Assembly: GCA_013329175.1 (NCBI GenBank)
Contig: DUKR01000057.1
Coordinates: 1 to 27,748, forward strand
Reading direction: 5' to 3'
Length of the DNA stretch: 27,748 nucleotides
Origin: Candidatus Woesearchaeota archaeon
Lineage (GTDB): Archaea; Nanobdellota; Nanobdellia; Woesearchaeales; UBA11716
Each line of letters begins with the position of its first letter. The first letter of the stretch is position 1. The position numbers and the translations under genes were made by a program. The notes beneath the pieces are model-generated. The model was not told the DNA's origin. It ran no database searches and saw nothing but the letters and a program-made list of their open reading frames with translations. This document shows, piece after piece, positions 13,613 through 20,649 of the stretch.

Positions 13613-16410
13613 GTAACAGGAAGGGAAATCAGGGCTTTGACATCCCCTTTATCGCTATTGCCATTGTAGTCATGCTTACTGCTGCGGTAATCACCTTCTC
13701 TGTAACGGCAGAGCAGACAAGGGAAGTGGGAAGCGCAGCAGTGGCATTATATGACACGGTCAACCTTGTTGATGTGCATCTTGCTTACAGGGACATTGCA
13801 GCAACCATGGCAGCGCAGGAGGCGCTCATGGCCCAGGCTGAAAGCGGAGGATTTTATGGCACTCCTTCCTGCGGGGCATATCTTGGGTATGCCTTATGGA
13901 CAAGCGCGTCAGACTCCTGCGTTCCTGAGCGGCAGCAGATTATGCAGCAGTATCTTTCGTATTTCTCAGTGGCATTTGACCGCTATCTTTCCCAACATCC
14001 ACAGGCAACAGACTCTTCTGCAATGTATGAATTTACTATCAGGGATGAAGATGTGCTTGGGCTTTCAAGGAGCGCATTGTCATCAGCCATTCAGAGCCAG
14101 CCATCAGAGGATGCTTCCTTTGCCAGGGATGCTTTCCTGCCAAGAGATGCTCCTGCTCTTGCTGCGGAAGGGGCACTGAAGAGTGGGGAACAGTTCAAAA
14201 TCACATATTACTACACCCCCTATGAAGGAGATTTTCGGGACGCTCAGGGTAGGGCAGTCTGGTCAACCGCCGACAGCAAGGATATAGGAAGCATGGAAGC
14301 CTGCAGGATGCCGCTTGCCCCATCATCGGGTACAGTTAACAAACTCAACAGGGGATTCTATGAGGATGTTAAATGCCAGGGTTCTGGCATCACGCTTGAT
14401 GGCAGGGTATGCCTTGCAGGCAGCATCAAGCCTACACGAGAGGCAAGCAATTGTATCAGGCCTGAGGATGATTCCAGATACGGCAAAAATGGTGTGACAA
14501 GGACAGGTGAAAATCCTCAGCCAAAGCTGACCATAGCAGTTGACCCTGACAAAATCCCCCTCCGCTCAAAAGTCACCCTAGCTTTTCCCTCGCCGTACGA
14601 TTCATGGAGCGGAGGATATATTGCACAGGACATCGGGTCAGGCATCAGGGGCAACCACATTGACGTGTATGTTGGCGTCGGACAGGAGGCTCTCGCAATG
14701 GTGAGGGGATTTCCAGAGACTGCTCTTGTGAAGCCAGGCTGGGAGCAGGGCGCATCACCTGCAGCAGAGCCTTCGCTTATTACCATGAGGGCAGTGCAGG
14801 AACAGGAAGCAAAGGGACGCAGAACCTACGGAGACTATATCTTTGACCCTTCCTTTCGCGTGCAGGAGCCTGAATTGCTGCTGGAAACCTATGCAGAGCT
14901 TGCTGATTTCGTACAAGGGCTGCTTGCCTACTGCAAGGACTCGGCAGACACAATTGCCTGTGCAGAGCAGCGTGCGCAGGAATTTAACAATGCAGGGAAA
15001 GAGAGCACGCTTAGTGTAGGGTCATGCGAGGCCGGAGCAGAGCGCCTGTTCGCCGATTATGTTGTTGCCTATCTCTCCTGCCTGCACTCAGCTGACGATG
15101 GGTGCGTGTGCTCATCAACATTCTCCTATGCAGAGGATGCAGCAGTGACAGGCGATTATGCCTTTTCTTTTCCTCCAGAGCTGGGGATTGTCCTTGGCAG
15201 GCTCTTCTACCCTCTCTCATCTCCAGCAGGCAGGTATTCTTTGATTGCACGGGAAGGCGAAGAGCATCCAAACCTGATGCATGCCCTCTCTTTTGATGAG
15301 AGCGGCAAGCTTGTGTCATCGTCATTCACGTTGCCCTCAGGTAACAGCGTCAATTATCCATCGCTTTTGCTCTACAAAAGCAATGGGGCGCTGACCTTCA
15401 TCCAGGACAAAGAAAGCAAGCCTGCATGCGCCACCTCTCTTCCTGCCCTGCAGTTCTGCGCTGTTCCTTCTGCCTCTGTTTTGCATTATGATGGCTCAGC
15501 CTATAAGCAAACGCATCCTGTTATCAGGTTCTCAGTGGTCTTTCAGGATCCCCCCCCTCCTCAGGTTACGGGCATAGCGGCACAGTCAAAAGCAAAAGCA
15601 AGCGGGGCTCTTTTGTTATCATGGGATCGCAATCCAGCAGCAGACCTTGACCATTACAATGTCTACATATCGCCAATTGACTTTGAGCATACTCCCCTTG
15701 ACGAGCAGTTTTTTGTTACGCCAGCACAGTTGAAGCCGTCAGACGCAATCCCGCTGAAGGATATTGATCTTAATCAGGAGCCATCCTGCTTCCTGGCTGA
15801 TGGATTCTGCACCTATAAGTACCTAAGCCTCAGGGAGTCCTCAACGGGAAGCATCGGTGAATTATTTGTTCCTCTTGATGCGGGCTCATTCTATTCTATA
15901 GAAAACCAGAAGAGGTATCTCTACGTTGCATCAGGGTATCAGGATGGCGAAACGTATGCGATGGCCGTCACTGCTGTTGACAGGGGAGGGAATGAGATAG
16001 ACAATGTTCAGGACTCCCAAAAGCTGCAATCAGGAATCAATTACCAGCACGCAACACCAGAAGATTCGTTACCGCCTGGACAGGTAGCATATGCTGCACA
16101 GTTGCATTCCTCAGAAGAAGGGAAATCCATTGCCGTCACTTGGGAATCTCCCCAACAGGAGATGGATGGCTCTCCCCTTAAAGAGCCAGGCACCTTGTCA
16201 TATGCTGTCTACGCTTTTACCTCTGAGGATGCCTTCTTTACAGAGCACCCAGTCCCTGCGCTTACTACGCACGCAACTGAAGCAGCACTGCCTATCTCAA
16301 CCCTTCCCTCAGCAACCACGTATTTTATTCACGTCACTGCCAAAGACCCATCTGGAAATGAGCACTGGCTCCCGCTTCCGGTGTTTCCTTCTGAAATTAC
16401 GGCTGGCTGA
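13609..16410 (+). CDS. 933-residue pilin-like protein with a 3D (murein-hydrolase-type) domain and two FN3-like domains
   Basis: It begins SNRKG-NQGFDIPF plus a helix (about 14-32), again a prepilin-like start. Residues about 197-370 match the 3D domain of lytic transglycosylase/resuscitation-type proteins: KITYYYTPYEGD, then VAVDP-like IAVDPDKIPL (D312), the AQDIGSGIRGN segment (D341) and HIDVYVG (D352), which are the three conserved aspartates. A Cys-rich insert (CQGSG, C268, C282) lies between. Residues about 385-640 are unassigned, and two FN3-like beta domains follow (about 647-795 and 822-933, each opening with a Pro-rich linker). In bacteria 3D domains act on peptidoglycan; archaea lack murein, so the substrate is open. 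It is the last gene of a four-gene overlapping operon; ATG 13609 is coupled to the previous stop. Confidence 0.75.
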   Translation: MSNRKGNQGFDIPFIAIAIVVMLTAAVITFSVTAEQTREVGSAAVALYDTVNLVDVHLAYRDIAATMAAQEALMAQAESGGFYGTPSCGAYLGYALWTSASDSCVPERQQIMQQYLSYFSVAFDRYLSQHPQATDSSAMYEFTIRDEDVLGLSRSALSSAIQSQPSEDASFARDAFLPRDAPALAAEGALKSGEQFKITYYYTPYEGDFRDAQGRAVWSTADSKDIGSMEACRMPLAPSSGTVNKLNRGFYEDVKCQGSGITLDGRVCLAGSIKPTREASNCIRPEDDSRYGKNGVTRTGENPQPKLTIAVDPDKIPLRSKVTLAFPSPYDSWSGGYIAQDIGSGIRGNHIDVYVGVGQEALAMVRGFPETALVKPGWEQGASPAAEPSLITMRAVQEQEAKGRRTYGDYIFDPSFRVQEPELLLETYAELADFVQGLLAYCKDSADTIACAEQRAQEFNNAGKESTLSVGSCEAGAERLFADYVVAYLSCLHSADDGCVCSSTFSYAEDAAVTGDYAFSFPPELGIVLGRLFYPLSSPAGRYSLIAREGEEHPNLMHALSFDESGKLVSSSFTLPSGNSVNYPSLLLYKSNGALTFIQDKESKPACATSLPALQFCAVPSASVLHYDGSAYKQTHPVIRFSVVFQDPPPPQVTGIAAQSKAKASGALLLSWDRNPAADLDHYNVYISPIDFEHTPLDEQFFVTPAQLKPSDAIPLKDIDLNQEPSCFLADGFCTYKYLSLRESSTGSIGELFVPLDAGSFYSIENQKRYLYVASGYQDGETYAMAVTAVDRGGNEIDNVQDSQKLQSGINYQHATPEDSLPPGQVAYAAQLHSSEEGKSIAVTWESPQQEMDGSPLKEPGTLSYAVYAFTSEDAFFTEHPVPALTTHATEAALPISTLPSATTYFIHVTAKDPSGNEHWLPLPVFPSEITAG

Positions 16411-16427
16411 CACCCCTCACAACAAAA

Positions 16428-16435
16428 TATATAAA
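16428..16435 (+). promoter_or_regulatory. TATA box of the RPA gene
   Basis: TATATAAA ends 28 nt before ATG 16463, allowing a leaderless or nearly leaderless transcript. Confidence 0.5.
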
Positions 16436-16462
16436 CATCCTGCATGAAACCAGAACAGAACA

Positions 16463-17458
16463 ATGCTGCAGATGCCGTATGCTGAGATTGTGGAGAAGAT
16501 TAAGGAAAAGTCAGACCTCTCTGATGCGGATATCCAGGCAAAGGTTGATGAGAAGCTTGAGCAGCTTTCAGGGCTTATAAGCAGGGAAGGGGCAGCCCAC
16601 ATCATCGCAAACGAGTTGGGCATCAAGGTGTTTGACGGGTTCTCAGGAAGGCTGAAGGTCAAGAACATCATGGCAGGGATGAGGGATGTTGAGCTTGTGG
16701 CAAAGGTCCTTGCTGTCTACGAGGTGCGCGAGTTTACTACAGCCAAGGCTTCAGGAAAAGTAGCCTCGCTTATGGCAGGCGATGAGACCGGAAGCATCAG
16801 GATAGTGATGTGGGGAGATAAGGCCGATGCAGCAAAAGAAATCTCATCAGGAAACATCATCAAGGTGCAGGGAGCATACGTGAAGGAGAACAACCACCTT
16901 AAGGAGCTGCACATGGGCGACCGCGGGGCATTGACAATCAATCCTGAAGGAGAAGCAGTGGGTGAGATTAAGCAGACGGCGGGAATCCGCAAACAGATAG
17001 CAAAGCTTACCGAGAGCGATGATGACGTTGAGGTGATGGGCACCATCGTTCAATTGTTTGAGCCAAGGTTCTTTGAAATAGACCCAGATACCAAGAGGCG
17101 GGCGCATTTTCGGGATGGCCAGTACGTGTGCGACGGCAAGGTGATAGCAAAACCTGACTATTCTTATGTCATGAACGCATTTCTTGACGACGGGACCGAC
17201 AACATCAGGGCAGTGTTCTTCAGAAATCAGGCATTGCAGCTCCTCTCGATATCCCACGAGGAGATGCTCAAATACAAGGAAAGCCCTGAGCTGTTTGAGG
17301 ACGAGAAGACCAAGATGCTTGGCGAAATCATCAAGATAAGGGGAAGGGTGTCAAAGAACCAGATGTTTGACAGGCTTGAGATTGTGGCACGGACGGCTGA
17401 CCCACATCCGAATCCCAAGGAAGAATTGCGCAGGCTTGAGGCTGAGAAGCCTGCCTAG
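16463..17458 (+). CDS. Replication protein A (OB-fold single-stranded-DNA-binding protein), zinc ribbon lost
   Basis: The 331-residue product has the archaeal RPA N-terminus (MPYAEIVEKIKEKSDLSD, GLISREGAAHIIANELG), an OB fold at about 66-160 (VKNIMAGMRDVELVAKV, DETGSIRIVMWGDKAD, LHMGDRG) and a second region at about 190-325. RPA coats ssDNA in replication and repair. Many relatives have a CPxC...C..H zinc finger in the second region; here the equivalent reads IDPDTKRR and only one Cys (YVCDGK) remains, so it should not bind zinc. Start may be ATG 16463 or 16472. A DUF457 gene follows after 39 nt, and radA lies about 1.1 kb downstream. Confidence 0.85.
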   Translation: MLQMPYAEIVEKIKEKSDLSDADIQAKVDEKLEQLSGLISREGAAHIIANELGIKVFDGFSGRLKVKNIMAGMRDVELVAKVLAVYEVREFTTAKASGKVASLMAGDETGSIRIVMWGDKADAAKEISSGNIIKVQGAYVKENNHLKELHMGDRGALTINPEGEAVGEIKQTAGIRKQIAKLTESDDDVEVMGTIVQLFEPRFFEIDPDTKRRAHFRDGQYVCDGKVIAKPDYSYVMNAFLDDGTDNIRAVFFRNQALQLLSISHEEMLKYKESPELFEDEKTKMLGEIIKIRGRVSKNQMFDRLEIVARTADPHPNPKEELRRLEAEKPA

Positions 17459-17497
17459 TGACTGAAAGCACCCCCTCCTTACTCCTATTTTTGCAGT

Positions 17498-17968
17498 ATG
17501 AAAGGCACAACCCACCTGCTCATTGGATTCTATATTGGATTGCTCTTTGTCGGCTCTATGCCTCTCTTTGCCAGCATCCTGTTCATGGCATCAATGCTGC
17601 TTGGAAGTTTAGCGCCAGACCTTGACCATCAGGGAAGCAAGCTAGGGAAAAGGCTCAAGCCTCTTTCCTCGCTCCTGTCGCTAGCGGGACACAGGACGAT
17701 ATTGCACGCCATCTGGGTTCCTGCCATCTTGTATATGATGTATGTCTGGCATTGGCACTCTTTCATGCTTATTGCCTTTATTATAGGGTATGTGTCGCAC
17801 ATTGTTGCCGATGGATTTACCAAGAAGGGAATCAATTTCATCCACCCTTTCCAGCATCTACGCCTGCAAGGGTTTGTCGAGACGGGCGGGATATTGGAAT
17901 GGCTTTTGTTCTGGGGCATATTCCTGCTAGCATGCGTCAAAGTGATTGGCCTTATGCCGCTTTGGTAG
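17498..17968 (+). CDS. DUF457/YdjM-type membrane-bound metal-dependent hydrolase
   Basis: This 156-residue protein has four hydrophobic helices and the family metal-ligand pattern: H6 (TTHLLIG), D41/D43/H44 (PDLDHQG), H65 and H70 (GHRTILH) and H101/D105 (SHIVADGFT). Family members are membrane-embedded predicted hydrolases; the bacterial homologue is LexA-regulated, and the natural substrate is unknown. It follows RPA by 39 nt and may be co-transcribed. All predicted ligands appear intact. Confidence 0.75.
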   Translation: MKGTTHLLIGFYIGLLFVGSMPLFASILFMASMLLGSLAPDLDHQGSKLGKRLKPLSSLLSLAGHRTILHAIWVPAILYMMYVWHWHSFMLIAFIIGYVSHIVADGFTKKGINFIHPFQHLRLQGFVETGGILEWLLFWGIFLLACVKVIGLMPLW

Positions 17969-18035
17969 ACTGGACATCCCTGATTTTTTAGTTTTGATAC
18001 TCCAAGACAACGAAATAGTTGATTATTGGGTTCCG

Positions 18036-18108
18036 ATGTCCAATGGACATGCACGCGCAATCTATATCTTGGTGTGGCGCTATAGAGGCTATGGTGTCAA
18101 CATGACAC
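18036..18108 (+). promoter_or_regulatory. Regulatory region with two palindromes upstream of the small gene/radA
   Basis: ATGTCCA-A-TGGACAT (18036-18050) is a perfect inverted repeat; an extra half-site TGGACAT lies at 17971-17977. GTGTCA-ACA-TGACAC (18094-18108) is another perfect inverted repeat. A weak TATA-like TCTATATC (18061-18068) sits between them and would start transcription near 18090, on the second repeat. This looks like an operator-flanked promoter, though the box is poor. Confidence 0.35.
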
Positions 18109-18130
18109 GACCTCACCCCCTTGCAAACGG

Positions 18131-18161
18131 GCGGCCAGAATGGGCTGCTTCGTTTTTTTTT
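18131..18161 (+). terminator. Stem-loop plus T9 tract in the leader of the 18205 gene
   Basis: GCGGCC (18131-18136) can pair with GGCTGC (18143-18148, one G-U) around a 6-nt loop, and a run of nine T (18153-18161) follows. This is the layout of an intrinsic terminator, placed about 44 nt before ATG 18205. It could end RPA/DUF457 read-through or act as an attenuator. Confidence 0.4.
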
Positions 18162-18191
18162 GCGGGGTTGAAACAAAAAGCGAATAGCAAC

Positions 18192-18197
18192 GAGGTG
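18192..18197 (+). promoter_or_regulatory. Ribosome binding site of the 18205 gene
   Basis: GAGGTG lies 7 nt before ATG 18205, the same hexamer as at the pilin gene at 5358. It fixes the start. Confidence 0.6.
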
Positions 18198-18204
18198 CAC
18201 TACC

Positions 18205-18507
18205 ATGCAGGCAAAACAGCAAATGCAACAGATACGGAACATACCAGGGGCACAAAACCCCAACGCGCCAGAGAAGAAGTTCTCCACCGGGGCAGTCATT
18301 GCCACCGTCTGGAAGAACGCAGGGACAAGCAAGGATGGCCAGCCCATAGAGTATCGCAGCGTCTCCTTAGACAGGCGGTATCTTGATAAGGATGGCTTAT
18401 GGAAGTCTACAACCTCATTAAGGCAAAATGACCTTCCTAAGGCAGCATTGGTCCTTACCAAGGCGTATGAATTTATGACACTGAAGAACGATGAGGCTCT
18501 TGCGTAG
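18205..18507 (+). CDS. Small conserved-looking basic protein upstream of radA
   Basis: The 100-residue protein has a disordered Gln/Pro-rich start and then a compact domain: KKFSTGAVIATVWKN, YRSVSLDRRYLDKDGLWKSTTSL, NDLPKAALVLTKAYEFM. The strand-strand-strand-helix order and aromatic/basic residues resemble a small nucleic-acid-binding fold. I recall similar 'ATVW.N ... YkDkdG.Wk ... DLPKA' proteins in archaeal genomes but cannot name a family. It lies 44 nt upstream of radA and probably shares its transcript, suggesting a DNA-repair-linked role (inference). Confidence 0.7.
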   Translation: MQAKQQMQQIRNIPGAQNPNAPEKKFSTGAVIATVWKNAGTSKDGQPIEYRSVSLDRRYLDKDGLWKSTTSLRQNDLPKAALVLTKAYEFMTLKNDEALA

Positions 18508-18538
18508 AGCTTCATCATTCACACAATCATTTAAAAAA

Positions 18539-18545
18539 GGAGTGA
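18539..18545 (+). promoter_or_regulatory. Ribosome binding site of radA
   Basis: GGAGTGA ends 6 nt before ATG 18552. The adjoining ATTTAAAA (18529-18536) looks like a TATA box but is only 15 nt from the start, too close, so SD-led translation from the upstream transcript is favoured. Confidence 0.5.
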
Positions 18546-18551
18546 ATACCC

Positions 18552-19565
18552 ATGGCATCAGAACAAACTCTAGTGGAAGATTCATTGTATGAAGAAAAAA
18601 GGGAGCAGATGATGGACGAGCAGCCGCAGAAAGAAAAAATAGGCATTATTGACCTTCCAGGCGTTGGAGCAGCGACAGCTGAGAAGCTGGAGGTAGCAGG
18701 GTTTAGGGATATTATGAGCATTGCTGTGGCAACGCCTGCTGAGTTAGTCGACGCATCAGGGATTTCGCTTCCTGTAGCAAAGAAAATGATTGCTGCAGCA
18801 CGGGCTACAGCCGATATGGGCTTCATCTCCGGGGTTGACATCCTGCAGAAGCGTTCAAAAATAAAGAAACTGCAGACAGGGTGCCCATCCCTTGATAATC
18901 TTCTCGGGGGGGGATTTGAGACTGCATCAATTGTCGAGTGCTTCGGGGAGTTTGGCTCAGGAAAAACCCAGATAGGCCACCTTCTGGCAGTCCAGACCCA
19001 GAAGCTCTCTGACGATGCTGCTGTGGTGTATATTGATACAGAAAATACTTTTCGGCCAGAGCGAATCGAGCAGCTTGCAAAGGGCGCAGGCCTAGATCCA
19101 GAGGAGGTGCTTTCCAGGATAAAGGTAGCGCGTGCCTACAATTCTGACCACCAGATGCTGCTTGTAGAAAAGATTGATGAGCTTATCCAGGGAGGCCTAA
19201 ACGTGAAGCTGATTGTTGTTGATTCGCTGACAGCGCATTTCAGGGCTGAGTTTGTCGGCCGAGGAACTCTTGCCGATAGGCAGCAGAAGCTCAACCGGCA
19301 TATGCATATGCTCATGAAGCTGGCGGATTTGCATAACCTATGCGTGTACGTCACGAACCAAGTTATGGCAAAGCCTGATGTTTTCTTTGGGGACCCTACA
19401 CAGGCGATAGGAGGGCACATTGTGGCGCATGCCTCAACCTTCAGGATATACCTGCGCAAGGGGAAGAAGGGCTCAAGGGTAGCAAAACTTATTGATGCTC
19501 CAAACCTTCCAGACTCTGAAGCGAATTTCATCGTTGAAGAGGGCGGCCTTCGGGACTTCAAGTGA
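18552..19565 (+). CDS. radA: DNA repair and recombination protein RadA
   Basis: The 337-residue protein is a full-length archaeal RecA/Rad51 recombinase. It has a helix-hairpin-helix domain at about 33-90 (LPGVGAATAEKL), the polymerisation-type linker, Walker A GEFGSGKT (132-139), the VYIDTENTFRPERI segment, Walker B LIVVDS (Asp 224), L1/L2-region residues (GRGTLADRQQKL, NQVMAKPD) and the C-terminal GGHIVAHASTFRIYLRKGK motif. It forms filaments on ssDNA and catalyses strand exchange. Its neighbourhood with RPA suggests a recombination cluster. No intein or truncation is seen. Confidence 0.97.
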   Translation: MASEQTLVEDSLYEEKREQMMDEQPQKEKIGIIDLPGVGAATAEKLEVAGFRDIMSIAVATPAELVDASGISLPVAKKMIAAARATADMGFISGVDILQKRSKIKKLQTGCPSLDNLLGGGFETASIVECFGEFGSGKTQIGHLLAVQTQKLSDDAAVVYIDTENTFRPERIEQLAKGAGLDPEEVLSRIKVARAYNSDHQMLLVEKIDELIQGGLNVKLIVVDSLTAHFRAEFVGRGTLADRQQKLNRHMHMLMKLADLHNLCVYVTNQVMAKPDVFFGDPTQAIGGHIVAHASTFRIYLRKGKKGSRVAKLIDAPNLPDSEANFIVEEGGLRDFK

Positions 19566-19666
19566 ATGGGTATGGCGAATTGCACTAATGAGTTGAATAA
19601 TTTTCCGCAATTCACCATATCAGACATTCAGGCAAAAATGGGGGATTTTTGGAATTCTTCCGCTAC

Positions 19667-19745
19667 ATTTAAATATGAAGTTCCATCCCTCACTCGCTAT
19701 TGCCGTATGCGGCAAGAGAAATCAAATAAATCGTTAGAAAGGAGA
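19667..19745 (+). promoter_or_regulatory. Promoter, 5' hairpin and ribosome binding site of the TRAM gene
   Basis: TTTAAATA (19668-19675) predicts transcription from about 19698-19701. The first transcribed bases would form a perfect hairpin, TTGCCG-TATG-CGGCAA (19700-19715). AAAGGAGA (19738-19745) lies 8 nt before ATG 19754. The leader is thus about 55 nt with a stem at its very 5' end, unusual beside the leaderless genes of this window. Confidence 0.5.
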
Positions 19746-19753
19746 CATGAAAT

Positions 19754-20167
19754 ATGGAAGGTAGATCTTTTGGTGGGCGAAGGCCCCAGTTTGGTGGTGG
19801 CGGCGGTGGCGGCGGCGGCGGATTCAGAGCACCGGTTAACGTTGGCGACGAGTTCAACGTGACTATTGAGGCAGTCGGCGAGAAGGGCGATGGTCTTGCT
19901 AAGAAGGACGGTTTTGTGCTTTTCGTCCCGAATACCAAGCAAGGCGACAACGTCAAGATAAAAATCACGCGAGTCCTCAAGAAAGTTGGCTTTGCTGAAG
20001 TGGTTGGACAGGGCAGCGGGGCTGCGTTTGCAGCACCTCGCGATCAAGAAGATTCCGAACCAGAATTCAAGGATGAAGAGCCTTCACAAGACTCTGAGGA
20101 TTTTGGTGAAGATTCCGGTGATAGCTCTGATGACCTTGCCGAGGATTCAGATGAGGATAAGGGCTGA
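19754..20167 (+). CDS. TRAM-domain RNA-binding protein with Gly tract and acidic tail
   Basis: This 137-residue protein has an Arg/Gly-rich N-terminus with ten consecutive Gly (14-23), a TRAM domain at about 27-85 (VNVGDEFNVTIEAVGEKGDGLAK, FVLFVPNTKQGD, VKIKITRVLKK) and an Asp/Glu/Ser tail from about 95. Stand-alone TRAM proteins in archaea act as RNA chaperones, comparable to bacterial cold-shock proteins. The acidic tail is a likely flexible modulator of RNA binding. Its 5' hairpin and strong SD suggest regulated high expression. The Gly tract is coding, not a repeat artefact, as the frame stays open through it. Confidence 0.9.
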   Translation: MEGRSFGGRRPQFGGGGGGGGGGFRAPVNVGDEFNVTIEAVGEKGDGLAKKDGFVLFVPNTKQGDNVKIKITRVLKKVGFAEVVGQGSGAAFAAPRDQEDSEPEFKDEEPSQDSEDFGEDSGDSSDDLAEDSDEDKG

Positions 20168-20186
20168 TAACTGCTGTCTTTACTCC

Positions 20187-20212
20187 TATTTTTTCTTTCT
20201 TTTTCTTTCTTC
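20187..20212 (+). terminator. Pyrimidine/T-rich terminator of the TRAM gene
   Basis: A long T/C run (ATTTTTTCTTTCTTTTTC and following) begins about 20 nt after the TRAM stop and directly precedes the inverted repeat at 20214. Confidence 0.45.
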
Positions 20213-20213
20213 C

Positions 20214-20265
20214 TTATAGCAAAGTGCGGTGATATTTGAATTTCTTAATGGGCACTTTGCTATAA
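20214..20265. repeat. Perfect 14-bp inverted repeat between convergent genes
   Basis: TTATAGCAAAGTGC (20214-20227) and GCACTTTGCTATAA (20252-20265) are exact reverse complements separated by 24 nt. The right arm ends 3 nt from the vapC-2 stop. It can form a stable stem on either strand, so it may be a bidirectional terminator or mRNA-end stabiliser; a small mobile-element remnant is an alternative. Confidence 0.6.
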
Positions 20266-20268
20266 AAA

Positions 20269-20649
20269 TCAGCCAATCGGAGAAAGCTTCAGCCCGCTGA
20301 TGTGCTCAAAGTGCTTCCTGTTTAGGGTGGCAAGCGTGCACCTGTTTTCCATTGCTATTGCGGCAATGAAAATGTCGCGTATGTCTATCAGCCTTCCTTT
20401 TGCCCTCAGTTGCTTGTATATCACTGCAGCTATTCTTGCGCAGCGCTCAGAAAGGCTGATGACATTGCAGCGGGAAATGAGCCTATCTACTTCTTCAAGG
20501 CTCCGCTCCCTCAATGATAACTCAAACACGCTTATAGTTGTGATGAATAGCTCACAGTCAGAATATTCTTTCAATAAGGCATCTCCTGCCTGGGTGCCAT
20601 TGAGTATCTCTATGGCAACGTCGGAATCTAAGCATACCTTTTGCTCCAT
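20269..20649 (-). CDS. vapC: VapC-type PIN-domain toxin
   Basis: The 126-residue PIN protein has D8 (CLDSDVAIE), E43 (SVFELSL) and D92 (DIRDIFIAA), with Asn 110 (ATLNRKHF) in the last position, a common substitution in this family. Expected to be an RNase inhibited by its VapB partner. Its start lies 22 nt inside the antitoxin gene, so translation is coupled. It differs clearly from the VapC at 4118 and is not a recent duplicate. Confidence 0.88.
   Translation of the reverse strand: MEQKVCLDSDVAIEILNGTQAGDALLKEYSDCELFITTISVFELSLRERSLEEVDRLISRCNVISLSERCARIAAVIYKQLRAKGRLIDIRDIFIAAIAMENRCTLATLNRKHFEHISGLKLSPIG

Noticed and set aside
15011..15325. 104-residue minus-strand frame inside the 3D/FN3 gene
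   Set aside because: His/Arg/Gln-rich shadow frame inside a long continuous coding region.
17969..18204. tRNA or other known structured RNA
   Set aside because: No T-arm GTTCGA-type sequence and no cloverleaf pairing; only palindromes and a terminator-like stem.
18529..18536. ATTTAAAA as a radA TATA box
   Set aside because: Only 15 nt from the start codon, whereas other boxes here end 20-28 nt away, and an SD lies between.
19793..19823. GGC-type triplet repeat as a possible microsatellite or CRISPR-like repeat
   Set aside because: It encodes the in-frame Gly tract of the TRAM protein; there are no spacers or repeat units.
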